Shown one piece after another: positions 1 through 6,677 of a stretch of 10,994 nt of DNA. Origin of the DNA: Candidatus Aphodoplasma excrementigallinarum. GTDB lineage: Bacteria > Bacillota > Clostridia > UBA1381 > UMGS1253. Every line of letters starts with the position of its first letter. Position 1 is the first letter of the stretch. A model generated the notes under the pieces. It had not been told where the DNA came from, made no database searches, and saw only the letters and a program-made list of their open reading frames with translations. The position numbers and the translations under genes were made by a program. The stretch lies in contig DVOF01000170.1 of the NCBI GenBank assembly GCA_018713805.1, positions 1-10,994 of the forward strand, written 5' to 3'.

Positions 1-39
1 CTTTTATCCAGTACGAAAATTTTTTCTTTTCAAATCTGC

Positions 40-68
40 TTTACTTTTCGCTGTAATATCGGTATACT
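40..68 (+). promoter_or_regulatory. Probable sigma-A promoter of the GH4 gene
   Basis: A -35 box TTTACT (40-45, four of six consensus bases) lies 17 bp before a -10 box TATACT (63-68, five of six). Transcription would start near 75, giving a leader of about 30 nt before the GH4 start. The start-proximal -10 box overlaps one arm of an inverted repeat (TCCAGTA at 7-13, TACTGGA at 65-71), which could be a repressor site. The rest of 1-106 is AT-rich and holds no gene that I can see. Confidence 0.6.
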
Positions 69-106
69 GGACAAAACGGAAAACATAGAGCAGAAAGGAG
101 CGGTTT

Positions 107-1471
107 TTGGTGAATACACAGACGAAAACAGAAAAAACAATCAAAATCGCCTACATCGGCGGCGGCTCACGCGGGTGGGCGTGGAAGCTGATGGACGACC
201 TATCAAAGGCAGACGACCTGTACGGCGAGGTGAGCCTCTACGACATTGACTTTGCGGCGGCACTGGCCAACGAAACCATCGGCGCGCTCTCGGGCGGCAA
301 TTTCACCTACCATGCGTATGAATCGCCCAAAGAAGCGCTCACGGATGCGGATTTTGTGATTATCTCTATCACGCCGGGCACATTTGATGAGATGGAATCC
401 GACGTGCACACGCCGGAAAAGTACGGTATCTATCAGTCGGTCGGCGACACGGTCGGCCCGGGCGGCATCCTGCGCGCGCTCCGCACGATCCCCATGTACG
501 AAACGATCGCCGGCTATATCCGCGACTACTGCCCGCAGGCCTGGGTCATCAATTATACAAACCCCATGAGCGTGTGCGTAAAAACGCTTTACGAGGTGTT
601 TCCGCAGATCAAGGCGTTCGGCTGCTGCCACGAGGTGTTCGGGACGCAGGAACTCTTTGCCGACGCGCTGTGTGAGTTGCGCGGCATCGAGAACGCGCAG
701 CGGCGCGACATCCTCGTCAATGTGACCGGCATCAACCACTTTACATGGATTACGCAGGCTTCCTACTTTGACATTGACCTGATCGACCTGTACAAAGAAT
801 ATATCGCAAAACATCCAAACGGGGTCGGGAAACACGAGCCGGAGGACTACTTCGGCTGTACGAACCGGGTAAAATTTGACCTGTTTACGCGTTTCGGCGC
901 AGTTGCTGCCTCCGGCGACCGGCACCTTGCGGAGTTTTGCCCCGGCAACTGGTACTTAAAAGACCCGCAGACTGTGCTCCGGTGGGGCTTTTCGCTCACG
1001 CCGGTGAGCTGGCGCAAAAAAGACCTTGCCGCACGCCTGCAAAAGAGCGCAGACCTGCAAAGCGGCGCGGCTGCGTTTGAGCACGGCGACACGGGCGAGG
1101 AGGGCGTGAACCAAATCCGCGCGCTGCTGGGGCTCGACGCGTTCGTTACCAATGTGAATGTGCCAAACGTAGGCCAGATACCGAACCTGCCGCTCGGCGC
1201 AGTCGTGGAGACGAACGCGCTGTTCTCCAAAGACGGCGTGCGCCCGCTCATGGCCGGCGACGTGCCCGGCGGCGTGCTCTCGCTGATGCTCACGACCGCG
1301 ATAAACCAGCTCACGACCGTGCAGGCGGGCCTGACGCGCGACTTGGATTTGGCGTTTCGCGCCTTCTGCACCGACCGGCTCTGCGACCGGCTTTCCCCTG
1401 CCGAAGCGCAGGCGCTTTTTGATGAGATGCTTGCAAACACAAAAGACTATTTGCCGGGCTACGGCCTGTAA
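107..1471 (+). CDS. lplD: GH4 family glycosidase, LplD-like alpha-galacturonidase
   Basis: This is an NAD- and metal-dependent glycoside hydrolase of family 4, most like B. subtilis LplD and related alpha-galacturonidases, which act on pectin-derived oligogalacturonides. It is probably cytoplasmic, as no signal peptide is visible. An N-terminal Rossmann motif GGGS sits at residues 18-21. The conserved TNPM follows at 151-154. The CCHEVFG segment (173-179) carries the catalytic Cys174 and His175 of the metal site, and GINHF (208-212) supplies a second His. GDRHLAEF (270-277) and VETNALF (368-374) are shared with LplD as I remember it. The length of 454 aa is normal for GH4. AAAGGAG (94-100) stands 6 nt before TTG 107 and 9 nt before GTG 110; either could be the start and they differ by one residue. 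The family call is firm. The exact sugar specificity is inferred from resemblance. Confidence 0.88.
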   Translation: MVNTQTKTEKTIKIAYIGGGSRGWAWKLMDDLSKADDLYGEVSLYDIDFAAALANETIGALSGGNFTYHAYESPKEALTDADFVIISITPGTFDEMESDVHTPEKYGIYQSVGDTVGPGGILRALRTIPMYETIAGYIRDYCPQAWVINYTNPMSVCVKTLYEVFPQIKAFGCCHEVFGTQELFADALCELRGIENAQRRDILVNVTGINHFTWITQASYFDIDLIDLYKEYIAKHPNGVGKHEPEDYFGCTNRVKFDLFTRFGAVAASGDRHLAEFCPGNWYLKDPQTVLRWGFSLTPVSWRKKDLAARLQKSADLQSGAAAFEHGDTGEEGVNQIRALLGLDAFVTNVNVPNVGQIPNLPLGAVVETNALFSKDGVRPLMAGDVPGGVLSLMLTTAINQLTTVQAGLTRDLDLAFRAFCTDRLCDRLSPAEAQALFDEMLANTKDYLPGYGL

Positions 1472-1481
1472 AACGGGAAAG

Positions 1482-1511
1482 AAAAAACTGCCGGATATCC
1501 GGCAGTTTTTT
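1482..1511. terminator. Perfect palindromic bidirectional terminator
   Basis: The 30 bases form a perfect palindrome. A run of six A's leads into the arm CTGCCGGA, which is mirrored by TCCGGCAG and six T's. Read from either strand it gives a GC-rich stem followed by a U-run. It sits in the 44-bp gap between the convergent stops of the GH4 gene (1471) and metH (1516), so it should terminate both. Confidence 0.9.
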
Positions 1512-1515
1512 AACT

Positions 1516-3879
1516 TTATCCCAGCACAGCCTTCGCAATGTCGGCCGACTGCTTGGCGTCCTTTGCGTAATAGTCTGCGCCGATCTTTTTGGCATAACGC
1601 TCCGTCAGCACCGCGCCGCCGACCATGACCTGGCACGGCAGCCCTGCCGCGCGCAGCGCCTTGATCGTATCCTCCATGCTGCCCAGCGTCGTCGTCATCA
1701 GCGCGCTCAGGCCGACAAGGCGGACGTTTTCCTCGCGCACTGTGTCTACAACGCGGCTAATGTCCACGTCGCGTCCGAGGTCGATGACCGTGTAACCGTA
1801 GTTTTCCAAAATCACTTTTACAATGTTTTTCCCGATGTCGTGGATATCGCCCTTCACCGTTGCAAGGACGATTTTCCCCTTCGACACGGTTTTCTCGCCG
1901 CTTTCGAGGATTTTTTCCTTCACCGCTTCAAACGCGGCCTGCGCCGCATTCGCCGCGCTCAAAAGCTGGGGCAAAAAAAGCGTTCCCTTCTCAAACTCCG
2001 TCCCCACAACATCGAGCGCAGGGATCAGCCGGCCGTTCACCACGTCGAGCGGCGGCTCGGTTTCCAGCGCCTTTCCGCACAACGCCTTTGCCTCGTCGGC
2101 CAGCCCCTTGCGCACCGCTTCCTCGAGCGTATGCCCACCCGCCGTCGGCGCGGCAGGCGCTTTTTTCGCCGTATCTGCCTGCGCAAAATGGCCGATATAT
2201 TCGTCTGCACCAGCATCGATATTATAGAGTACGCGGTACGCGCGCACCGCGTCCATCATGGACGCCACATTCGGGTTGATGATGGGCAGATCGAGCCCCA
2301 TCTGCATGGCCAGCGTCAGGAAGGTGCTGTTTAACAGTTCGCGGTTCGGCAGGCCGAATGAGATGTTCGACACGCCGAGCACCGTTTTCAGCCCCAGCCG
2401 CTGTTTCACCATCGAGACGGCCTTCAGCGTCTGCGCGACCTCCGCCTGCTGGGCCGACGCGGTCAGCGTTAGGCAGTCGATGTACACGTCCTCCCGCGGT
2501 ATCCCATACGACAGCGCGGCGTCCAAAATCCGCTGTGCAATCGCAAACCGCTCCTCCGCCTTCGGCGGGATTCCATTTTCGTCGAGCGTCAGCCCCACGA
2601 CCGCCGCGCCGTATTTTTTCACAATGGGTAAAATCCGGTCGAGCACCGCCTGCTCCCCGTTGACGGAATTGACGATCGCTTTTCCGTTATAGACCCGCAG
2701 CGCACGCGTAATCGCCTCCGCGTTCGACGAGTCGATTTGAAGCGGCAGGTTGGTCACGCTCTGTATGAGCTTGACCACGCGCTCCATCATGGCCGGCTCG
2801 TCAATGCCCGGCATGCCGACGTTCACGTCCAAGATATCTGCGCCCGCGTCCGCCTGCGACACGGCCTGCGACAAAATATAGTCCATGTTGTTCTCTGCAA
2901 GCGCCTGCTTAAAAAGCTTTTTCCCAGTCGGGTTGATCCGTTCGCCAATGACCACGACGCGCTCCATCGTTACCGCACGCGTCGCCGAGCAGACGACGCT
3001 GCGCCGCTCCACATTGCGCGCCATAGGCGTTTTACCCGAAAATTCCTTTGCCAGCAACCGAATATACTCCGGCGTCGTGCCACAGCAGCCGCCCGCCATG
3101 CATATGCCAAGCTCGTGATACCGCTGAAGCGACGCGCTAAACGCCGCCGCGTCCACGCCGTATTCCCCCGTCAGCGGGTCGGGCAGACCGGCGTTCGGCT
3201 TCACAAATACGGGCAGCGTGCTGCATGCACACAGCCGCTTTGCAAGCGGATAAATTTCCTCCGGCCCGAGCGAGCAGTTGATGCCCAGCGCATCCGCGCC
3301 GAGGCCGTCGAGCGTCGCCGCCATGGCCTCAATGCTGCACCCGGTAAACGTGCGCCCGTTCTCCTCAAAGCTCATTGACACCAAAAGCGGTAGGCTTGTG
3401 TTTTCCCGGACTGCGAGCACGCCCGCCTTCACCTCGTATAAATCCGTCATGGTTTCAAGCAGTACCAAATCCGCACCTGCCGCCTCGCCCGCGCGCGCGA
3501 CCTGCGCGTACAGCTCATACGCCCGCTCGAACGACAGCGTGCCCGACGGCTCCAACAGCTCGCCCAGCGGCCCCATGTCGAGCGCAACGCAGGCGTCCGT
3601 GCCCGCGCAGGCGCGCTTAGCCGCCGCGACCGCCGCCGTAATGACCTCCTCCACGCCGTGGCCGCTTCCGTTTAGTTTAAGTGCGTTTGCGCCAAAGGTA
3701 TTCGCGCAGATAACCTGCGCTCCGGCCTCAACGTAGGCGCGGTGTATCCCCTCAATCAGCCCCGGCTCTGTCAGCGCCATCAGCTCCGGCCGCGCGCCGG
3801 GCGGGAGGCCGTTCTTTTGCAGCATGGTACCCATTGCGCCGTCCAATATGGTGTACCTGTTTTGATCTATTTTAAACAC
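1516..3879 (-). CDS. metH: Cobalamin-dependent methionine synthase lacking the reactivation domain
   Basis: The enzyme transfers the methyl group of 5-methyl-tetrahydrofolate through methylcobalamin to homocysteine, giving methionine. Three parts are visible. An N-terminal homocysteine-binding domain (about 1-285) has the zinc ligands Cys202 (GINCSLG) and Cys265/Cys266 (GGCCGT). A pterin-binding barrel (about 305-560) contains GERINPTG (312-319), DVNVG and QIDSSN (381-386). A B12 cap and Rossmann domain (about 585-787) carries the cobalt-ligating His680 in DIHDIG (678-683). At 787 aa it is about a third shorter than E. coli MetH, because the AdoMet-binding reactivation domain is missing; the gene just upstream supplies that activity. 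It starts at GTG 3879 with an AAGGGA ribosome-binding site 7 nt ahead, overlapping the stop of the upstream gene by 8 bp, which suggests translational coupling. It is the last gene of the operon. Confidence 0.95.
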   Translation of the reverse strand: MFKIDQNRYTILDGAMGTMLQKNGLPPGARPELMALTEPGLIEGIHRAYVEAGAQVICANTFGANALKLNGSGHGVEEVITAAVAAAKRACAGTDACVALDMGPLGELLEPSGTLSFERAYELYAQVARAGEAAGADLVLLETMTDLYEVKAGVLAVRENTSLPLLVSMSFEENGRTFTGCSIEAMAATLDGLGADALGINCSLGPEEIYPLAKRLCACSTLPVFVKPNAGLPDPLTGEYGVDAAAFSASLQRYHELGICMAGGCCGTTPEYIRLLAKEFSGKTPMARNVERRSVVCSATRAVTMERVVVIGERINPTGKKLFKQALAENNMDYILSQAVSQADAGADILDVNVGMPGIDEPAMMERVVKLIQSVTNLPLQIDSSNAEAITRALRVYNGKAIVNSVNGEQAVLDRILPIVKKYGAAVVGLTLDENGIPPKAEERFAIAQRILDAALSYGIPREDVYIDCLTLTASAQQAEVAQTLKAVSMVKQRLGLKTVLGVSNISFGLPNRELLNSTFLTLAMQMGLDLPIINPNVASMMDAVRAYRVLYNIDAGADEYIGHFAQADTAKKAPAAPTAGGHTLEEAVRKGLADEAKALCGKALETEPPLDVVNGRLIPALDVVGTEFEKGTLFLPQLLSAANAAQAAFEAVKEKILESGEKTVSKGKIVLATVKGDIHDIGKNIVKVILENYGYTVIDLGRDVDISRVVDTVREENVRLVGLSALMTTTLGSMEDTIKALRAAGLPCQVMVGGAVLTERYAKKIGADYYAKDAKQSADIAKAVLG

Positions 3880-4549
3880 AAGTCGTCCCTTCTTTCCTGT
3901 AACTGCACTTCTCCCGCAGGGCGCAGTTTCCGCACCCGGCGAGCTTACCCGTCACGGGCCTGTCCGATATGCCGAGCAGCGCCGTCACCGATTTGCGCGG
4001 GATTAAAATGCTGCTCCCCGTCACGCCGAGGCCAATCCTGCGGCGCGTGTCCAAAAGCCGCTGCATGACCTGCTGCTTCTCGATCGGGAAGTCGCCGTAC
4101 CCCGGGCTGAACCGTCCCGTCAGGTATTCGCCCCCCGCCTCGCATTGGCGGCGCAGCTCCGCTTCATACAGATCGCAAGCCTGCTCCACCGCCACCGACG
4201 CGCAGCAGTCCATCACCGTCTGATACAGCGTACTCTGCGCCTGCGCGGCGCGCAGCGCCTGGTCCACGCCGTCCCCCAGCGTCAGCGCCATCAATATGGC
4301 GCCATGGCAGCCGCGCAGGTGCGCAAATATGTCCTTCCCGGCGAGCAGGCCGCCCTGCTCTGCCAGGCCGTTTTCCCCCATAAGCGGAAAGCGCGCGCTT
4401 ACCGCACGCACCGTTGCCGCCGCCAGCACAGCCGCCGACGCGCGGCCAATCAGCCCCTCCGTTTCCCTGTCCGGCACGATACCGGGCCGGTAGCCAAGGT
4501 AGCGGAGCACCTCATTTTTATCAATTTGCTCTAAATGCAGCTTTCCCAT
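3872..4549 (-). CDS. Stand-alone methionine synthase reactivation (AdoMet-binding) protein
   Basis: This corresponds to the detached C-terminal domain of MetH, which binds AdoMet and re-methylates cobalamin after accidental oxidation to cob(II)alamin. The best motif is RFSPGYGDFP (residues 151-160 counting from an upstream TTG at 4564), equivalent to the AdoMet-binding Arg-x-x-x-Gly-Tyr segment of E. coli MetH. A TGSSILIPRKSV segment follows at 182-193. The tail carries Cys211, Cys214, Cys220 and Cys229, spaced CX2CX5CX8C, which might bind metal. I chose ATG 4549 (225 aa) because an AGG-type Shine-Dalgarno lies 7-8 nt ahead, whereas TTG 4564 has no ribosome-binding site. With this start the metF stop is 4 nt upstream. 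The gene lies between metF and metH and overlaps metH by 8 bp. The family is clear; the metal-binding idea is inference. Confidence 0.88.
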   Translation of the reverse strand: MGKLHLEQIDKNEVLRYLGYRPGIVPDRETEGLIGRASAAVLAAATVRAVSARFPLMGENGLAEQGGLLAGKDIFAHLRGCHGAILMALTLGDGVDQALRAAQAQSTLYQTVMDCCASVAVEQACDLYEAELRRQCEAGGEYLTGRFSPGYGDFPIEKQQVMQRLLDTRRRIGLGVTGSSILIPRKSVTALLGISDRPVTGKLAGCGNCALREKCSYRKEGTTCV

Positions 4550-4553
4550 ACCA

Positions 4554-5417
4554 TTACCTGCCAAGCGCCGGGCGGATACCCTCGTATACCAGCTTCGCCA
4601 CGCGCGGGTTATTCATCGTATACACATGCACGCCGGCTGCCCCGTGCGAAAGCAGGTCGTTGATCTGCTCGATTGCATACTCGACGCCCGCCTGGAACAG
4701 CGCCTCGCTGTCCGTATCGTACTTGCTGACCATTTTTGTAAACTTCGGCGGCAGGCTCGCCCCGCTGAGTACAACCGTCTTTTTGATCTGGTTCGTGTTT
4801 ACGATCGGCATAACGCCAGCCTCGATCGGAACCGTCACACCGCGCTTTGCCGCCAGGTCGAGGAACCGGTAAAACAGCGTATTGTCAAAAAACAGCTGCG
4901 TGATCAAATGCGTCACGCCCGCGTCGATCTTATACTTCAAATTGTCAATGTCGGTCTCAAGCGTTTTGTTCTCGTAATGCCCCTCCGGGTAGCACGCACC
5001 AACGACGTTGAACCCCGCCGCCTTAATAACGCGGGCCAGGTCGCTCGCATGGGCAAAATCCTTCGCAACCGGAACGTCCGGATTGATGTCGCCGCGCAGG
5101 GCGAGCACATTCTCCACGCCTGCGTCACGCAGCTGCCGTATCCGCTCGTCGACCTGCCCTTTGGTAGAGGCAACGCACGTCAAATGCGCCAGCGGCTCAA
5201 TCCCGAGCTCATTTTTGATATGCCTGGCAATCTCCACAGTGGAGGTATCCGCCGTGTTGCCGCCCGCGCCGTACGTCACGCTGATAAAGTCGGGGCTTAA
5301 CGTTTTTAAACTGTCAAGCGTCGCATAAATCGTTTCAATGCTGCCGCTCTTTTTGGGCGGGAAAATCTCCAGGGAAAATACGGGACGCGGCCCGTGAAAC
5401 AGGGTATGTAGCTGCAT
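4554..5417 (-). CDS. metF: 5,10-methylenetetrahydrofolate reductase
   Basis: This flavoenzyme reduces 5,10-methylene-THF to 5-methyl-THF, the methyl donor for the MetH encoded in the same operon. The single TIM-barrel domain of 287 aa matches bacterial MetF length. Visible motifs are SLEIFPPK (15-22) with the likely catalytic Glu17, VTYGAGG (47-53), HLTC (78-81), LRGD (107-110), the folate/FAD-site segment ITQLFFD (172-178) and GVMPI (201-205). The start is ATG 5417 with AAGGAG 8 nt upstream. It is the first gene of the metF, reactivation protein, metH unit and is driven by a perfect consensus promoter about 50 bp upstream. The leader is only about 40 nt, too short for a cobalamin or SAM riboswitch, so control, if any, should act at the DNA or at translation. 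Confidence 0.95.
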   Translation of the reverse strand: MQLHTLFHGPRPVFSLEIFPPKKSGSIETIYATLDSLKTLSPDFISVTYGAGGNTADTSTVEIARHIKNELGIEPLAHLTCVASTKGQVDERIRQLRDAGVENVLALRGDINPDVPVAKDFAHASDLARVIKAAGFNVVGACYPEGHYENKTLETDIDNLKYKIDAGVTHLITQLFFDNTLFYRFLDLAAKRGVTVPIEAGVMPIVNTNQIKKTVVLSGASLPPKFTKMVSKYDTDSEALFQAGVEYAIEQINDLLSHGAAGVHVYTMNNPRVAKLVYEGIRPALGR

Positions 5418-5464
5418 GTTTTTGGCTCCTTATCTTTCTTTCATAATATTGTCATATGGATATT

Positions 5465-5493
5465 ATTATAGCCTTTTTTGACGGAATTGTCAA
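5465..5493 (-). promoter_or_regulatory. Consensus sigma-A promoter of the metF operon
   Basis: On the minus strand TTGACA (5493-5488) and TATAAT (5470-5465) are both perfect matches, 17 bp apart. Transcription would start near 5458. The -35 box is part of a short dyad, TTGAC-N6-GTCAA (5478-5493). A second dyad, ATAATAT-N10-ATATTAT (5443-5466), straddles the predicted start point. Both are operator-like. The promoter sits only 14 bp beyond the stop of the upstream UroD-like gene, with no terminator in between. Confidence 0.88.
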
Positions 5494-5506
5494 TTTTCCG
5501 CACACC

Positions 5507-6565
5507 TCAATAGGCACCGGCGCGCTTCACCGCCTTGATTATCTCGGAAAAGTTTTCGAGCGAGACGGAATTCGGGATCGAATGGTCGGAGGCGAAAATA
5601 TAGCCGCCGCCCTCCTTCAGCACCGGGACCAACGTCTCGATCTCCGCAACAATCCGCTCCTTGTCGTCCCAGAGCTGCGCGTTCACGCCGCCGTGTAGCG
5701 TAATCGTATCGCCGTATCGCCGCTTAATTTCCACTGCGTCCATACCAGCCTTAATTTCAATGGGGTTTAAGCTGTCAATCCCTGTTTCCACCACATCCGG
5801 CAAAAGCGTCATAATATCGCCGCACGAGTGGAGCGAGGCGTAAATCCCCTTTGCGTGCGCCCACTCGACTGCCCGTGTATGGACAGGCTTGAGCAACGTA
5901 CGGTACATCTCAGGTGAGAAAAAGGTCGTGTTTTTATATCCTATGTCGTCCGGCCATATAATCCGGTCAAAGCGGTAGCCCGCGTCCCACACCATCTCAA
6001 ACTGGGCGATGCACATGTCCAAATACGTGTTGAACATGTCCACGACCCACTCCGGATCCTCGTACATGGCAATCAGCACCGTTTCCGTCCCGGCCATCCA
6101 CGAATGCGTCACGTCGAACCCAAACCAGAACTCCGCCTCGATCCAGTCGCCGTCCGAGACCCATTTGGGATAATTCTTTTTCAAATAGTCCCAGTCGATC
6201 CGGCTTTTGTCCGGCTTCATGCGCTGTTTCGCGTCCAGCCACGCCTGCGCGGTATTTACCTTATAATCCAGAAACTCCGGCGTAGAGTCGAGCGCCTTGA
6301 AATTTTTCATCGTCACGCCCCACGGCGAGGTCACGATCTCGTACTCGTCCGTTTCCTCCAGTATGGTGACCGGGTATTGCGGCGTAATGTCAGCCGAAAT
6401 CGTCTGCACCTTATCCACTTCAAAATAGTCGCGCCAGTCCACGGTGTGCGGCATCTCCTCCTGTTCCCAGCGCAGGACAGTCCCGCGCCACGGCTTATCC
6501 AGAATCGGCACACGGTCCGCCTCTTTATGCTGCATCATCCGCTCAATCCGTTCTTTGCTCGTCAT
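5507..6565 (-). CDS. UroD-superfamily protein, probable corrinoid/one-carbon methyltransferase-like
   Basis: The 352-aa protein has the uroporphyrinogen decarboxylase barrel fold seen in MtaA/MtbA-type methylcobamide:CoM methyltransferases and in many uncharacterised clostridial relatives. HSCGD (246-250) matches the His-x-Cys zinc motif of the methyltransferase branch. Other family segments are DDIGY (206-210), LNPIE (267-270 region), LHGGV (290-294) and GGYIFASDHSIP (320-331). The third zinc Cys of MtaA is replaced in that last segment, where Asp327 or His328 might serve. It lacks the N-terminal MRQAGR-type motif of true HemE, so heme synthesis is unlikely. ATG 6565 has a G-rich but imperfect ribosome-binding site about 9 nt ahead. 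It has its own promoter and lies just before metF on the same strand, which hints at a one-carbon role. The substrate is unknown. Confidence 0.8.
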   Translation of the reverse strand: MTSKERIERMMQHKEADRVPILDKPWRGTVLRWEQEEMPHTVDWRDYFEVDKVQTISADITPQYPVTILEETDEYEIVTSPWGVTMKNFKALDSTPEFLDYKVNTAQAWLDAKQRMKPDKSRIDWDYLKKNYPKWVSDGDWIEAEFWFGFDVTHSWMAGTETVLIAMYEDPEWVVDMFNTYLDMCIAQFEMVWDAGYRFDRIIWPDDIGYKNTTFFSPEMYRTLLKPVHTRAVEWAHAKGIYASLHSCGDIMTLLPDVVETGIDSLNPIEIKAGMDAVEIKRRYGDTITLHGGVNAQLWDDKERIVAEIETLVPVLKEGGGYIFASDHSIPNSVSLENFSEIIKAVKRAGAY

Positions 6566-6597
6566 ACCCGCTTACCCCCAATGAGTCTTTTTCTTAC

Positions 6598-6625
6598 ATT
6601 ATACCGGGATTTCAAAAATTGTCAA
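6598..6625 (-). promoter_or_regulatory. Consensus sigma-A promoter of the UroD-like gene
   Basis: On the minus strand TTGACA (6625-6620) and TATAAT (6603-6598) are perfect consensus boxes, 16 bp apart. Transcription would start near 6591, giving a leader of about 25 nt. A dyad GGATT-N12-AATCC (6607-6628) lies across the -35 box and spacer and could be an operator. The promoter lies downstream of the paaK terminator, so the two genes are separate units. Confidence 0.85.
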
Positions 6626-6645
6626 TCCAATCCACGTCCGAAAAC

Positions 6646-6675
6646 AAAAAAACGCCGGAAAACCAGCGTTTTTTT
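6646..6675 (-). terminator. Rho-independent terminator of paaK
   Basis: In the minus-strand transcript ACGCUGG (6669-6663) pairs with CCGGCGU (6658-6652) around a four-base UUUU loop, with one U-G wobble. A run of U's follows and matching A's precede, which extends the stem. The wobble becomes a C-A mismatch in a plus-strand transcript, so the element is oriented for paaK. It begins only 2-3 bp after the paaK stop. Confidence 0.88.
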
Positions 6676-6677
6676 GA

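Noticed and set aside
203..1636. Long open frames on the minus strand opposite the GH4 gene (203-925, 847-1440, 956-1636)
   Set aside because: They are GC-rich mirror frames of a clear GH4 gene, with Arg-rich low-quality translations and no recognisable domain; 956-1636 also crosses the terminator and runs into metH.
1823..4872. Many plus-strand open frames across metH, the reactivation gene and metF
   Set aside because: All are antisense shadows of well-recognised minus-strand genes, with Arg/Pro/Ser-rich compositions.
5418..5464. A cobalamin or SAM riboswitch before metF
   Set aside because: The predicted leader is only about 40 nt, too short for either, and no matching core sequence is visible.
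5507..6565. Calling the UroD-like gene hemE (uroporphyrinogen decarboxylase)
   Set aside because: It lacks the N-terminal MRQAGR-type substrate motif and has a zinc-type HxCG motif instead; no heme genes are nearby.
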